Assembly (NCBI RefSeq): GCF_900103785.1
Contig: NZ_FNHE01000001.1
Location: forward strand, 523,064-587,063
From: Geodermatophilus siccatus
GTDB taxonomy: Bacteria; Actinomycetota; Actinomycetes; Mycobacteriales; Geodermatophilaceae
Length of the DNA: 64,000 nucleotides
Reading direction: 5' to 3'
The stretch's first letter is position 1. Every line of letters starts with the position of its first letter. Under the pieces are notes generated by a model that saw nothing but the letters and a program-made list of their open reading frames with translations, was not told the DNA's origin and did no database searches. Positions 49,657 through 58,026 of the stretch are shown piece after piece. A program made the translations under genes and the position numbers.

Positions 49657-50144
49657 GCGGCCTGCCCGCCGACGCCCGCGCCGTCGTCGTCACCGCCTCC
49701 AACCGCGCCTCCGCCGGCGTCTACGAGGACCGCAGCGGGCAGGCCCTCGCCGAGGGGCTGCGCGCGATGGGGTTCACCGTCGAGGGGCCGCACGTGCGCC
49801 CCGACGACGCCGCCGAGCTGGAGATGGTGCTGCTGGCGGCCATCGGGTCCGGGGCGGACGTCGTCCTCACCACCGGTGGCACCGGGCTCTCCCCCACCGA
49901 CGTCACCCCCGAGGCCACCCGGCGGGTGCTCGAGCGCGAGGCGCCCGGCATCGCCGAGGCCGTGCGGCGGTACGGGGAGTCGAAGGTGCCGACCTCGGTG
50001 CTCTCCCGCGGGATCGCCGGGACCGCCGGGCGCACCCTCGTCGTGAACCTGCCCGGCTCCACCGGCGGGGTGCAGGACGGCCTCGCCGTCCTGGGCCCCC
50101 TCCTCCCCCACGTCGTCAGCCAGCTCAGGGGCGGCGACCACTGA
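49653..50144 (+). CDS. mogA: Molybdopterin adenylyltransferase (MogA/MoaB)
   Basis: The 163-residue protein adenylylates molybdopterin before metal insertion by MoeA. It has AVVVTASNRASAGVYEDRSG, VVLTTGGTGLSPTDVTPEATR and LVVNLPGSTGGVQDGL. GTG 49653 follows GCGAGGAGGACCAC. It converges on fdhD. Confidence 0.93.
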   Translation: MSGLPADARAVVVTASNRASAGVYEDRSGQALAEGLRAMGFTVEGPHVRPDDAAELEMVLLAAIGSGADVVLTTGGTGLSPTDVTPEATRRVLEREAPGIAEAVRRYGESKVPTSVLSRGIAGTAGRTLVVNLPGSTGGVQDGLAVLGPLLPHVVSQLRGGDH

Positions 50145-50219
50145 GCGCATCGCCGGCCCACCGGCCGGCACCGCGGTCACGGGCGGTCCCGACCTGCGTC
50201 GAGCCCGTCCCGGTCCTCG

Positions 50220-50265
50220 TCGCGGGAGCCTCCGGCCCCCGCTTCTCGGCCCGCCCAGCAGGGCG
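50220..50265. repeat. Dispersed repeat B, copy 2
   Basis: It matches 913-958 at 39 of 46 positions and lies just beyond the fdhD 3' end, between convergent mogA and fdhD. Confidence 0.5.
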
Positions 50266-50294
50266 ACCTCACCCGGGTGCACCCCAGCGGTGCC

Positions 50295-51125
50295 TCAGTC
50301 GGGCAGGACGACCCGCTCGGGGCGGGTGTAGACGTTGCAGCCGTCGCCGCGGAGGAAACCGACCAGGGTGATGCCGACGTCGGCGGCGAGCTCCACCGCC
50401 AGGGACGACGGCGCCGACACCGCGGCCAGCACCGGGATGCCGGCCATCGCGGCCTTCTGGGTCAGCTCGAAGCTCGCCCGCCCGCTGACCATGAGCACGT
50501 GCCCGGCCAGCGGCAGCCGCCCCTCGCGCACCGCGTCGCCGACCACCTTGTCGACGGCGTTGTGCCGGCCGACGTCCTCCCGCAGGGCCACCAGCTCGCC
50601 GTCCGCGGTGAACAGCCCCGCGGCGTGCAGCCCGCCGGTCTTGTCGAACACCTGCTGGGCCGCGCGCAGCCGGTCGGGCAGGGCGAGCAGCGTCGCCAGG
50701 GGCAGCCGGACGTCGTCCCCCGCGACGTCGTGCCGCGTCCTCGTCCGGATCGCGTCGATGCTCGCCTTGCCGCACACGCCGCAGGAGCTGGAGGTGTAGA
50801 AGTTCCGGTCCAGCGCGGTGTCCGGGGGCTCCACACCGGGCGCGAGGTCGACGTCGACGACGTTGTAGGTGTTGCGGCCGTCCTCGTCGACGGAGTTGCA
50901 GTATCGCAGCCCGGCGACGTCGTCCGCCGACCCGATCACCGCCTCGGTGGTGAGGAACCCGTGCACCAGGTCGAAGTCGTCACCCGGCGTGCGCATCGTG
51001 ACCGCCAGCGGCGTCCCGGCCAGGCGGATCTCCAGCGGCTCCTCGGCCGCCACGGTGTCCGGGCGGGTGCTGTGCGCCGCGCCGCGGATCCGCAGCACCG
51101 GTGTCCGGCTCGTCACTCGTCCCAC
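50295..51125 (-). CDS. fdhD: Formate dehydrogenase accessory sulfurtransferase
   Basis: FdhD moves sulfur to the molybdenum cofactor of formate dehydrogenases. The 276-residue protein has the SSSCGVCGKASI motif with the two functional Cys, the LVHGFLTTE region, EDVGRHNAVDKVVG and MVSGRASFELTQKAAMAGIP. GTG 51125 has TACCGT eight bases upstream; a second GTG is nine bases in. It is divergent from mobA across only 31 bases. Confidence 0.94.
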   Translation of the reverse strand: MGRVTSRTPVLRIRGAAHSTRPDTVAAEEPLEIRLAGTPLAVTMRTPGDDFDLVHGFLTTEAVIGSADDVAGLRYCNSVDEDGRNTYNVVDVDLAPGVEPPDTALDRNFYTSSSCGVCGKASIDAIRTRTRHDVAGDDVRLPLATLLALPDRLRAAQQVFDKTGGLHAAGLFTADGELVALREDVGRHNAVDKVVGDAVREGRLPLAGHVLMVSGRASFELTQKAAMAGIPVLAAVSAPSSLAVELAADVGITLVGFLRGDGCNVYTRPERVVLPD

Positions 51126-51133
51126 GGCTGGCG

Positions 51134-51150
51134 ACGGTAACCCCTACGGT
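51134..51150. promoter_or_regulatory. Overlapping divergent leaderless promoters of fdhD and mobA
   Basis: Minus-strand TACCGT (51139-51134) serves GTG 51125 with eight bases between. Plus-strand TACGGT (51145-51150) serves GTG 51157 with six. The -35 region of each lies within the other gene, so two polymerases could not bind at once. Confidence 0.5.
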
Positions 51151-51156
51151 CGCAGC

Positions 51157-51762
51157 GTGTCCGCGCTGCCGCCCTACGCCGCCGTCGTCCTCGCCGGTGG
51201 CCGCGCGGCCCGGATGGGCGGGCAGGCCAAGCCGCAGCTGGACGTCGGCGGCCGCACCATCCTCGAGGCGGTCCTGGCCGCCGTCCCCGACGCGTCCCCG
51301 CGGATCGTCGTCGGCCCGCCGCAGCCGGTGCCGCCGGACGTCCTCGTGGTCCGCGAGGACCCGCCGCGCGGCGGCCCGGTGGCCGCGATGCGGGCCGGGC
51401 TGGCGCACGTGCCCACCGAGGTGGTGGCGCTGCTCGCCGGCGACCTGCCGTTCCTGACCCGCGGACTCGTCGACGCGCTGCGCGAGCGGCTGACCGGCGA
51501 CGGCGTGCTGGTGGTCGACGACACCGACCGGGACCAGCTGCTGCTCGGCGTGTGGCGGACGGCGGCGCTGCGCGCGGCGCTCGCCGACGTCGACGGGCCG
51601 ACGTCGGTGCGCCGGGTGCTCGCCCCGCTCGCGGTGCGCCGGCTGCACCCGGAGGTCGGGCCCGGGCAGCCGCCGCCGTGGACCGACTGCGACACCCCGG
51701 CCGACCTCGCCCGCGCCCGGGCGGCCGCCGCCCGCCGCGTTCCGCGCCGCCCCCGGGGGTAG
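51157..51762 (+). CDS. mobA: Molybdenum cofactor guanylyltransferase-like protein
   Basis: The 201-residue nucleotidyltransferase has AVVLAGGRAARMGGQAKPQL, the GTP-binding signature, and VVALLAGDLPFLTRGLVDAL with the metal-binding Asp. MobA attaches GMP to the cofactor for formate dehydrogenase or DMSO reductase-type enzymes, in keeping with fdhD next door. A close relative (CTP-using MocA) is possible. GTG 51157 looks leaderless. Confidence 0.85.
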   Translation: MSALPPYAAVVLAGGRAARMGGQAKPQLDVGGRTILEAVLAAVPDASPRIVVGPPQPVPPDVLVVREDPPRGGPVAAMRAGLAHVPTEVVALLAGDLPFLTRGLVDALRERLTGDGVLVVDDTDRDQLLLGVWRTAALRAALADVDGPTSVRRVLAPLAVRRLHPEVGPGQPPPWTDCDTPADLARARAAAARRVPRRPRG

Positions 51763-51771
51763 GGGGTGCCC

Positions 51772-52434
51772 ATGCGCATCGTCATCGCCGGGGCCCACGG
51801 GCAGGTCGCCCGCCGCCTCGGCCGCCTGCTGTCCGGTCGCGGCGACACGGTCGTCGGCATCGTCCGCAACCCCGCGCACTCCGACGACCTGCGCGCGGAC
51901 GGCGTGGAGCCGGTGGTCCTCGACCTCGAGCAGGCCGGCATCGACGAGGTCGCCGACGTGGTCTCGGGGGCGGACGCCGTCGTCTTCGCGGCGGGCGCCG
52001 GCGCGGGCAGCGGCGAGGCCCGCAAGCACACCGTGGACAAGGGCGCGGCGCTGCTGCTCGCCGACGCGGCCGAGCGGGCCGGTGTCCGGCCCTACCTGCT
52101 GGTGTCGTCGATGGGCGTCGAGCAGGCCCGCCAGGGGACGCCGAAGGGCATGGACCCGGTCTTCGCCGTCTACCTGCAGGCCAAGCTGGCGGCCGAGGAC
52201 GCCATCCTGCCGCGGCCCGGTCTCGACACGGTGGTCCTGCGGCCCGGCCGGCTCACCGACGAGCCCGGCACCGGCCGGGTCACCCTCACCCACGGCGTGG
52301 AGTACGGCGAGGTGCCGAGGGACGACGTCGCCGCGGTGCTGCTCGCGCTGCTGGACGCCCGCAAGACCGACGAGGTCGTGGAGCTGGTCAGCGGCGACAC
52401 CCCGATCGAGGAGGCGGTCGCCGCCCTGCCCTGA
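51772..52434 (+). CDS. NAD(P)-binding SDR-type epimerase/reductase
   Basis: The 220-residue protein starts with the Rossmann loop RIVIAGAHGQVARRLGRLL and continues VLDLEQAG, DAVVFAAGAGAG and YLLVSSMGVEQA, as in atypical short SDRs related to NmrA or SDR_a5. The usual YxxxK is replaced by a YLQAKLAAEDAI-type segment, which keeps Tyr and Lys. The substrate is unknown. ATG 51772 follows AGGGGG. It converges on truA with only six bases between stop codons, leaving no room for a terminator. Confidence 0.85.
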   Translation: MRIVIAGAHGQVARRLGRLLSGRGDTVVGIVRNPAHSDDLRADGVEPVVLDLEQAGIDEVADVVSGADAVVFAAGAGAGSGEARKHTVDKGAALLLADAAERAGVRPYLLVSSMGVEQARQGTPKGMDPVFAVYLQAKLAAEDAILPRPGLDTVVLRPGRLTDEPGTGRVTLTHGVEYGEVPRDDVAAVLLALLDARKTDEVVELVSGDTPIEEAVAALP

Positions 52435-52440
52435 ACGGCG

Positions 52441-53289
52441 TCAGGAGCGGAGAGCGCGGGTGACCTCCGCCCGGGCGGCCAGCTCGTCGTCCGGCGGGTA
52501 GTCGACGGCCACCAGCGTCAGCCCTCCGGCCGGGACGACCGGCACCTCGCTGGAGCGCTCCGTGCGGCCCAGCAGTCCGGCCGGCCACTCCGGCCGACGC
52601 CGGCCCTCCCCCACCGCGGTGAGGGCACCGACGAGGCTGCGCACCATGGAGTGGCAGAAGGCGTCCGCCGACGCCCGTACCGTCACCAGGTCGCCCTCGC
52701 GGGCCACCGCCAGGGTGACCAGCGTGCGGATCGTCGTCGCGCCCTCCCGGTGCCGGCAGAAGGCCGCGAAGTCGTGCAGGCCGAGCAGCGGTGCCGCGGC
52801 GGCGGCCATCGCGTCGGCGTCCAGCCTGCGGGGCCAGCCGACCGTGTCGGCCCGGCGCAGCGGCGACGGCCCGCCGTCGGCGTCGGTGAGCCGGTAGACG
52901 TAGTGCCGGCGCAGCGCCCCGAAGCGGGCGTCGAACTCCGGCGGCGCCTCCGCCACCGAGGAGACGGCGATGTCGGGCGGCAGCACGCCGCGCAGCCGGC
53001 GCACCAGCCGCGGCCGCTGCTCCTCCCACACCGCGCGGGGGACGTCGGCGTGCGCGACCTGGCCGGTGGCGTGCACCCCGGCGTCGGTGCGGCCCGCGAC
53101 GGTCAGCGCGACCGGCCGGCGCAGCACCCTCGCCAGGGCCTCCTCGAGGTCGCCCTGCACGGTGCGCTGGTCGGGCTGCCGCGCCCAGCCGTGCAGCGCG
53201 GTGCCGTCGTAGGCGATCCCGAGGCGGAGACGGACGAGCCCGCCACCGGGTGCGGTGGCGGGCTCGTCAGGAGTGCGGTGGCTGGTCAG
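52441..53289 (-). CDS. truA: tRNA pseudouridine(38-40) synthase, start codon unclear
   Basis: TruA makes pseudouridine in the anticodon arm. Conserved segments are [34 protein letters not shown] with the catalytic Asp, and [15 protein letters not shown]. No ATG, GTG or TTG lies in frame near the conserved N-terminus; the next is GTG or ATG 60 or more codons away, in unlikely sequence. CTG 53289 is given as a tentative start (282 residues). A 15-bp hairpin (53233-53268) covers the first codons. It follows the small acidic gene by seven bases. Confidence 0.85.
   Translation of the reverse strand: MTSHRTPDEPATAPGGGLVRLRLGIAYDGTALHGWARQPDQRTVQGDLEEALARVLRRPVALTVAGRTDAGVHATGQVAHADVPRAVWEEQRPRLVRRLRGVLPPDIAVSSVAEAPPEFDARFGALRRHYVYRLTDADGGPSPLRRADTVGWPRRLDADAMAAAAAPLLGLHDFAAFCRHREGATTIRTLVTLAVAREGDLVTVRASADAFCHSMVRSLVGALTAVGEGRRRPEWPAGLLGRTERSSEVPVVPAGGLTLVAVDYPPDDELAARAEVTRALRS
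53233..53268 (-). terminator. Hairpin at the 5' end of truA
   Basis: GACGAGCCCGCCACC pairs perfectly with GGTGGCGGGCTCGTC around six bases. It lies within the first codons of truA and 29 bases after the acidic gene, so it could end or attenuate the alpha operon. Confidence 0.65.
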
Positions 53290-53296
53290 CGACCGC

Positions 53297-53680
53297 TCAC
53301 CGGGGGTCGGGAGCGGACTCGCCCCCGGGTGCCTGCAGGCCGGCGGTCGCGGCGTCACCGAGCTCGGCGGCCTCGATCTCGGCGGCGGCCGCGCGGGCCA
53401 CGTCCGGAGAGAGCGCCGGGTCCTCGACGACGGCGACGTTCTCGCGCTGCGGCTCCGGGGTGACGTCGGCGTCGTCCTGCCGCTCACCGTCCGGGGTGAA
53501 GACGTCCGCGACGACCTCCTGGGCCTCGGGGTCGACCTCGCCCGAGGTCACGGCCGGCGAGGTGTCGCCGCCGGGACCGGTGGTCTCGCCGGCGAAGGTC
53601 GCCCCCTGGTCACCACCACCGGCAGAGACCCCGGCGGCACCGGCAGGGGCGCCCTCGCCCGGGTTCTCCCGCTCGGTCAC
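53297..53680 (-). CDS. Small acidic disordered protein coupled to rplQ
   Basis: The 127-residue frame starts GTG 53680, overlapping the rplQ stop as GTGA. The predicted protein is rich in Ala, Gly, Glu, Asp and Pro with no hydrophobic core ([13 protein letters not shown]..., [21 protein letters not shown]). Its composition resembles the extension on L17 just upstream, so it may be a split-off part of that tail, or simply an unselected frame. No family is recognised. Confidence 0.45.
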   Translation of the reverse strand: MTERENPGEGAPAGAAGVSAGGGDQGATFAGETTGPGGDTSPAVTSGEVDPEAQEVVADVFTPDGERQDDADVTPEPQRENVAVVEDPALSPDVARAAAAEIEAAELGDAATAGLQAPGGESAPDPR

Positions 53681-54330
53681 CGCGCGCCGTCCGTGCCCTC
53701 GGCGTCGTTCGGGGACTCGGCGTCGACGGCCACGGTCTCGGCGGTCGCGTCCGCCTCGCCCGCGGCGGTCGCGCCCGCGGCGTCGTCCGTGTCGACGGCC
53801 TCGGCGTCGGTCGCCACGGCGTCGGTGTCGGCGGCGTCGGTGTCGGCGGCGGCCTCGAGGGCGTCGGCGGTGACCTCACCGGCGGCGGAAGCGGCACCGG
53901 CACCCGAGGCGGCACCGGCGAACCGGGTGCCACGGGCACGCTCGGCCTCGCCGACGGCCTGCTGGGCCACGGTCAGAGCCTCCACCAGCTCGATGACCGC
54001 CATGGGGGCGTTGTCGCCCTTGCGCGGGCCCACCTTGGTGATGCGGGTGTAGCCGCCCGGACGGTCCGCGAAGCGCGGGCCGATCTCGGCGAACAACGTG
54101 TGGACGACGTCCTTGTCGCGGATCGTCGTCATCACCTGACGACGGGCGTGCAGGTCACCGCGCTTGGCGAAGGTCACCAGCCTCTCGGCCAGGGGACGCA
54201 GCCGCTTGGCCTTCGCCTCGGTGGTGGTGATCCGCCCGTGCTCGAACAGCGACGTGGCCAGGTTGGCCAGCATCAGCCGCTCGTGCGAGGGGGAACCGCC
54301 GAGACGGGGGCCCTTGGTGGGGGTGGGCAT
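53677..54330 (-). CDS. rplQ: 50S ribosomal protein L17 with a long acidic C-terminal extension
   Basis: Residues 1-120 are a normal L17 ([56 protein letters not shown]). About 95 more residues follow, rich in Ala, Asp, Thr and Glu, with repeats such as [21 protein letters not shown]. Actinobacterial L17 proteins often carry such tails; their role is unknown. ATG 54330 is the conserved start. It is 210 bases after rpoA, with two hairpins between. Confidence 0.95.
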   Translation of the reverse strand: MPTPTKGPRLGGSPSHERLMLANLATSLFEHGRITTTEAKAKRLRPLAERLVTFAKRGDLHARRQVMTTIRDKDVVHTLFAEIGPRFADRPGGYTRITKVGPRKGDNAPMAVIELVEALTVAQQAVGEAERARGTRFAGAASGAGAASAAGEVTADALEAAADTDAADTDAVATDAEAVDTDDAAGATAAGEADATAETVAVDAESPNDAEGTDGAR

Positions 54331-54450
54331 GTCGGTCCTTCCTCAGGCTGCCGGGCCGCGGTGCCGGCTGCGTTCCATGGTGGTGCTGACGTCTCGTGCG
54401 CTGCGCGCGGGTGGTGCCTCCGGGCCAGTGTGGCGGGCCCGGCAGCGGTG

Positions 54451-54478
54451 CCGGACGGCGGGTCGCCCCGCCGTCCGG
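54451..54478 (-). terminator. Hairpin between rpoA and rplQ
   Basis: CCGGACGGCGGG and CCCGCCGTCCGG form a perfect 12-bp stem with a TCGC loop, directly beyond the rpoA hairpin element. Confidence 0.6.
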
Positions 54479-54481
54479 CCC

Positions 54482-54538
54482 GGCCCCGCTGCAGGGTCCC
54501 GCCGCGAGCCTGCGAGCGGTGGGGGCAGCGGGGTCCTC
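54482..54538 (-). repeat. 3'-end hairpin element, copy 11 (rpoA)
   Basis: It begins two bases after the rpoA stop. GGACCCCGCTGC pairs with GCAGCGGGGCC, and the core is CCGCTCGCAGGCTCGCGG, where CCG/CGG replaces CCC/GGG of other copies. Confidence 0.75.
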
Positions 54539-54540
54539 GT

Positions 54541-55617
54541 TCAGAGCTGCTCGGTCTCCTGGTAGGAGCCGTCGTCGTACTGCGCCTGGTCGTAGCCGGC
54601 GGCGAACTCGCCGTGGCCCTGGTAGGCGTCGGTCTCGTAGCCCTCGTCGTAGCTCTCGACCGAGGTGGGGATGAACCCGGGCGGGCTGTCCTTGAGCGCC
54701 AGGCCCATGGCCGCCAGCTTCATCTTGACCTCGTCGATGGACTTGGCCCCGAAGTTCCGGATGTCCAGCAGGTCCGCCTCGGAACGGGTGACGAGCTCAC
54801 CGACGGTGTGCACGCCCTCGCGCTTGAGGCAGTTGTAGGACCGGACGGTGAGGTCCATGTCCTCGATCGGCATCGAGAAGTTGGCGATGTCGGCGGCCTC
54901 GGCCGGGCTCGGCCCGACCTCGATGCCCTCGGCGTCGATGTTCAGCTCGCGCAGCAGGCCGAAGAGCTCGACCAGGGTGGAGCCGGCACTGGCGATGGCG
55001 TCGCGGGGGGCGATCGACGGCTTGGTCTCGACGTCGACGACGAGGCGGTCGAAGTCGGTCCGCTGCTCGACACGGGTGGCCTCGACGGCGTAGGTCACCT
55101 TGAGGACCGGCGAGTAGATCGAGTCGACCGGGATGCGGCCGATCTCCTGGCCGGGCTGCTTGTTCTGCGGCGCCGGCACGTAGCCGCGGCCGCGCTCGAC
55201 GACCAGCTCAATCTCCAGCCGGCCCTTGCCGTTCAGCGTGGCGATGTGCAGCTCGGGGTTGTGCACCTCGACACCGGCCGGGGGGGCGATGTCGGCGGCG
55301 GTCACCTCACCGGGGCCCTGCTTGCGCAGGTACATGGTCACCGGCTCGTCGGAGTCGGAGCTGACGACCAGGCCCTTGAGGTTGAGGATGATCTCGGTGA
55401 CGTCCTCCTTGACGCCCGGCACGGTGGTGAACTCGTGCAGGGTGCCCTCGATCCGGATGCTGGTGACAGCAGCGCCGGGGATCGACGACAGGAGGGTGCG
55501 GCGCAGCGAGTTGCCGAGGGTGTAGCCGAAGCCGGGCTCCAGCGGCTCGATGACGAACCGCGAGCGCTGCTCGGAGATGGTCTCCTCGGTCAGCGTCGGA
55601 CGCTGTGCGATGAGCAT
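54541..55617 (-). CDS. rpoA: RNA polymerase alpha subunit
   Basis: The 358-residue protein has the N-terminal assembly domain ([33 protein letters not shown]) and the C-terminal domain ([43 protein letters not shown]). A tail of about 40 Tyr, Asp and Glu-rich residues ([16 protein letters not shown]) follows. ATG 55617 follows GAGGAG at nine bases. It lies after rpsD across a gap with two hairpins. Confidence 0.97.
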   Translation of the reverse strand: MLIAQRPTLTEETISEQRSRFVIEPLEPGFGYTLGNSLRRTLLSSIPGAAVTSIRIEGTLHEFTTVPGVKEDVTEIILNLKGLVVSSDSDEPVTMYLRKQGPGEVTAADIAPPAGVEVHNPELHIATLNGKGRLEIELVVERGRGYVPAPQNKQPGQEIGRIPVDSIYSPVLKVTYAVEATRVEQRTDFDRLVVDVETKPSIAPRDAIASAGSTLVELFGLLRELNIDAEGIEVGPSPAEAADIANFSMPIEDMDLTVRSYNCLKREGVHTVGELVTRSEADLLDIRNFGAKSIDEVKMKLAAMGLALKDSPPGFIPTSVESYDEGYETDAYQGHGEFAAGYDQAQYDDGSYQETEQL

Positions 55618-55682
55618 GGTGGTGTTCTCCTCGATGTCCTCCGGCGCCCGCCATATGACGCCGTGAGGGGGTGGTGCGGGCC

Positions 55683-55747
55683 CCGGCGGACATCTGTCCG
55701 ACCGCCGGAGCCGGCCTGGTGCAGGAGCTGTGCGCTCCTGCACCAGG
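55683..55747 (-). terminator. Two hairpins between rpsD and rpoA
   Basis: CCTGGTGCAGGAGC (55715-55728) pairs perfectly with 55734-55747. CCGGCGG (55683-55689) pairs with CCGCCGG (55702-55708). The gap is 140 bases. They may reduce read-through or act in control by S4. Confidence 0.55.
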
Positions 55748-55757
55748 CGGCGAGCTG

Positions 55758-56384
55758 CTACTTGGAGTAGAGCTCGACGATCAGCTGCTCCTGGACCGGG
55801 GTGTCGATCACCTGGCGGGCCGGGACGCTGTGGACCAGCACGCGCAGCTGGCTGCTGATGACCTCCAGCCACGGCGGCACGGGGCGCTCGCCGGCGCGGG
55901 CCTGGGCGACCTCGAAGGGCAGCATCCGCCGCGACTTCTCGGCGACCTCGATGATGTCGTTGGCGCTCACCCGGTACGACGGGATGTCGACCTTGCGGCC
56001 GTTGACCCGGATGTGACCGTGGCGCACCAGCTGGCGGGCCATGTCGCGGGACTCGGCGAAGCCGGCCCGGTACACGACGTTGTCCAGGCGCGACTCGAGG
56101 ATCTGCAGCAGGACCTCACCGGTCTTGCCCGACTTCTTGTTGGCCTCTTCGTAGTAGCCGCGGAACTGCTTCTCCAGGACGCCGTAGATGCGGCGCGCCT
56201 TCTGCTTCTCGCGCAGCTGCAGCAGGTACTCGCTGTCCTTGCTGCGACCCCGGCCGTGCTCGCCCGGCGGGTAGGGCCGGATCTCGATCGGGCACTTCGG
56301 GGACTCGCACTTGCTGCCCTTGAGGAACAGCTTCATCTTCTCGCGCCGGCACATGCGGCAGTCGGCTCCGGTGTAACGGGCCAC
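55758..56384 (-). CDS. rpsD: 30S ribosomal protein S4, zinc-binding form
   Basis: The 208-residue protein nucleates 16S assembly. It keeps the zinc ribbon with Cys9, Cys12, Cys26 and Cys31 (C+ paralogue), has [16 protein letters not shown] and the S4 RNA-binding domain ([23 protein letters not shown]). GTG 56384 starts the conserved sequence. It follows rpsK by 35 bases. Confidence 0.97.
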   Translation of the reverse strand: MARYTGADCRMCRREKMKLFLKGSKCESPKCPIEIRPYPPGEHGRGRSKDSEYLLQLREKQKARRIYGVLEKQFRGYYEEANKKSGKTGEVLLQILESRLDNVVYRAGFAESRDMARQLVRHGHIRVNGRKVDIPSYRVSANDIIEVAEKSRRMLPFEVAQARAGERPVPPWLEVISSQLRVLVHSVPARQVIDTPVQEQLIVELYSK

Positions 56385-56419
56385 GTCAGGTACTCCTCGT
56401 CAGTCTCGTCTGTGGCCGG

Positions 56420-56827
56420 TCAGACCCGGCGGCGCTTCTTCGGGCGGCAGCCGTTGTGCGGCTGCGGGGTCACGTCCTGGATCTGGCCGACCTCGAGGCC
56501 GGTGGCCTGGAGGGACCGGATGGCGGTCTCACGGCCGGAGCCGGGGCCCTTGACGAAGACGTCGACCTTGCGCATGCCGTGCTCCTGCGCCTTGCGCGCG
56601 GCGTTCTCGGCGGCCATCTGCGCGGCGAACGGCGTGGACTTGCGCGAGCCCTTGAAGCCGACGTGGCCGGCGGAGGCCCAGCTGATCACGTTCCCGGTGG
56701 GGTCGGTGATCGACACGATCGTGTTGTTGAAGGTGCTCTTGATGTGCGCGGCGCCGTGGGCGACGTTCTTCTTCTCCTTGCGGCGGACCTTCTTGGCACC
56801 AGCCGCGGCGCGAGCCCTGGGAGGCAT
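56420..56827 (-). CDS. rpsK: 30S ribosomal protein S11
   Basis: The 135-residue protein of the ribosomal platform has [42 protein letters not shown] and the basic end [12 protein letters not shown] 56827 is the conserved start. It follows rpsM by 96 bases. Confidence 0.97.
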   Translation of the reverse strand: MPPRARAAAGAKKVRRKEKKNVAHGAAHIKSTFNNTIVSITDPTGNVISWASAGHVGFKGSRKSTPFAAQMAAENAARKAQEHGMRKVDVFVKGPGSGRETAIRSLQATGLEVGQIQDVTPQPHNGCRPKKRRRV

Positions 56828-56923
56828 GTCTCTCCGGTTTCCTTCTGATCAGTGGCCAGATGAGCACGAGCGGCGCGCCGTCGCTCCCGCCCTCACGGGT
56901 CGTGCGACGACGCGCCTCACGGC

Positions 56924-57304
56924 TTACTTCTTGCCGGCCTTCTTCTTGCCGGCGATGGTCTTGCGCGGGCCCTTGCTCGAGCGCGCGTTGGTGCGGGTGC
57001 GCTGCCCGTGCACGGGCAGACCGCGGCGGTGACGCAGGCCCTGGTAGCAGCCGATCTCCACCTTGCGGCGGATGTCGGCGGCCACCTCGCGGCGCAGGTC
57101 ACCCTCGACGCGGAAGTGCTCGTCGATGTAGTCGCGCAGCTTCAGCAGGTCCTCGTCGCCGAGGTCCCGGACGCGCAGGTCGGGGCTGACGCCCGTCGCG
57201 GCCAGGGTCTCCTTGGCGTGGGTCTTGCCGATGCCGTAGATGTAGGTGAGCGCGATCTCCATCCGCTTGTCGCGGGGGAGGTCGACGCCGGCCAGTCGTG
57301 CCAT
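56924..57304 (-). CDS. rpsM: 30S ribosomal protein S13
   Basis: The 126-residue head protein begins [26 protein letters not shown] and has [21 protein letters not shown] and a Lys-rich end. It contacts P-site tRNA and L5. ATG 57304 is the conserved start, 14 bases after rpmJ. Confidence 0.97.
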   Translation of the reverse strand: MARLAGVDLPRDKRMEIALTYIYGIGKTHAKETLAATGVSPDLRVRDLGDEDLLKLRDYIDEHFRVEGDLRREVAADIRRKVEIGCYQGLRHRRGLPVHGQRTRTNARSSKGPRKTIAGKKKAGKK

Positions 57305-57318
57305 GTCCAGGTACTCCC

Positions 57319-57432
57319 TCAGCCCTGCCGCTGCTTGTGGCGGGCGTTGTCGCAGATGACCATGACCCGGCCGTGCCGGCGGATCACCTTGCACTTGTCG
57401 CAGATCTTCTTCACCGACGGCTGGACCTTCAC
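57319..57432 (-). CDS. rpmJ: 50S ribosomal protein L36
   Basis: The 37-codon gene starts at GTG 57432. The protein has [21 protein letters not shown] and ends KQRQG, with the zinc-binding C-x2-C...C-x4-H pattern. This is the zinc form. It lies between infA and rpsM, as is usual. Confidence 0.95.
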   Translation of the reverse strand: MKVQPSVKKICDKCKVIRRHGRVMVICDNARHKQRQG

Positions 57433-57502
57433 CGGTGCCGCCCCTCATTCCTGTCGATCGTGCGCCGAGCGCGCCGGCTCATCGGGCGGCGCGCAGCGGC
57501 GG

Positions 57503-57724
57503 TTACTTGTACCGGTAGACGATGCGACCGCGCGTCAGGTCGTAGGGCGAGAGCTCCACGACCACGCGGTCCTCGGGCAGGATGCGGATGTAGTGCTGGC
57601 GCATCTTGCCGCTGATGTGGGCGAGCACCCGGTGCCCGTTCTGCAGCTCGACCCGGAACATCGCGTTGGGCAGCGGCTCGACGACGCGACCCTCGACCTC
57701 GATGGCCCCGTCCTTCTTCGCCAT
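57503..57724 (-). CDS. infA: Translation initiation factor IF-1
   Basis: The 73-residue OB-fold protein reads [40 protein letters not shown] and ends [12 protein letters not shown]. It binds the A site of the 30S subunit. ATG 57724 is the conserved start. It is the first gene of the alpha operon, with a leader of about 165 bases. Confidence 0.97.
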   Translation of the reverse strand: MAKKDGAIEVEGRVVEPLPNAMFRVELQNGHRVLAHISGKMRQHYIRILPEDRVVVELSPYDLTRGRIVYRYK

Positions 57725-57894
57725 GCCCGACACGGCCTCCCTGACTCGGTGGTACTGGTGTCCCTCGCGCTCACGCCGGAGCCCGGCGGACGCACTCGGA
57801 GGTGTACAGAACGGGTGGTGCAGGCGCTCCCGCGAGGGCGCCCCGCGTCGTACGGCCACAGCACGACGACAGGGCGGCGCGAACGCCGTCGTTC

Positions 57895-57924
57895 ACTGTA
57901 CCCCGCTGCGACGGGGCACTCCAA
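57895..57924 (-). promoter_or_regulatory. Promoter of the infA-rpmJ-rpsM-rpsK-rpsD operon
   Basis: Minus-strand TTGGAG (57924-57919), 18 bases, TACAGT (57900-57895). This is the best -35/-10 pair in the window. Confidence 0.6.
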
Positions 57925-57941
57925 CCCGGCCCTCGTCACAG

Positions 57942-57996
57942 GGAGGACCCCTGCCCCACCACTCGCGAGCTCGTGGCGGGACGTTGCAGGGGGCAC
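57942..57996 (+). repeat. 3'-end hairpin element, copy 12 (between map and infA)
   Basis: GGACCCCTGC pairs with GCAGGGGGC. The core CCACTCGCGAGCTCGTGG has CCA/TGG in place of CCC/GGG. It is inverted relative to map. Confidence 0.65.
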
Positions 57997-58026
57997 CCGG
58001 GACCAGGGGCCCGTCGGCCCGTCTCG

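Larger units (their letters stand above)
57725..58026. other. infA-map intergenic region
   Basis: These 302 bases hold no gene. They contain the infA promoter (57895-57924), a leader of about 165 bases and a hairpin element (57942-57996) after map. Confidence 0.6.
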
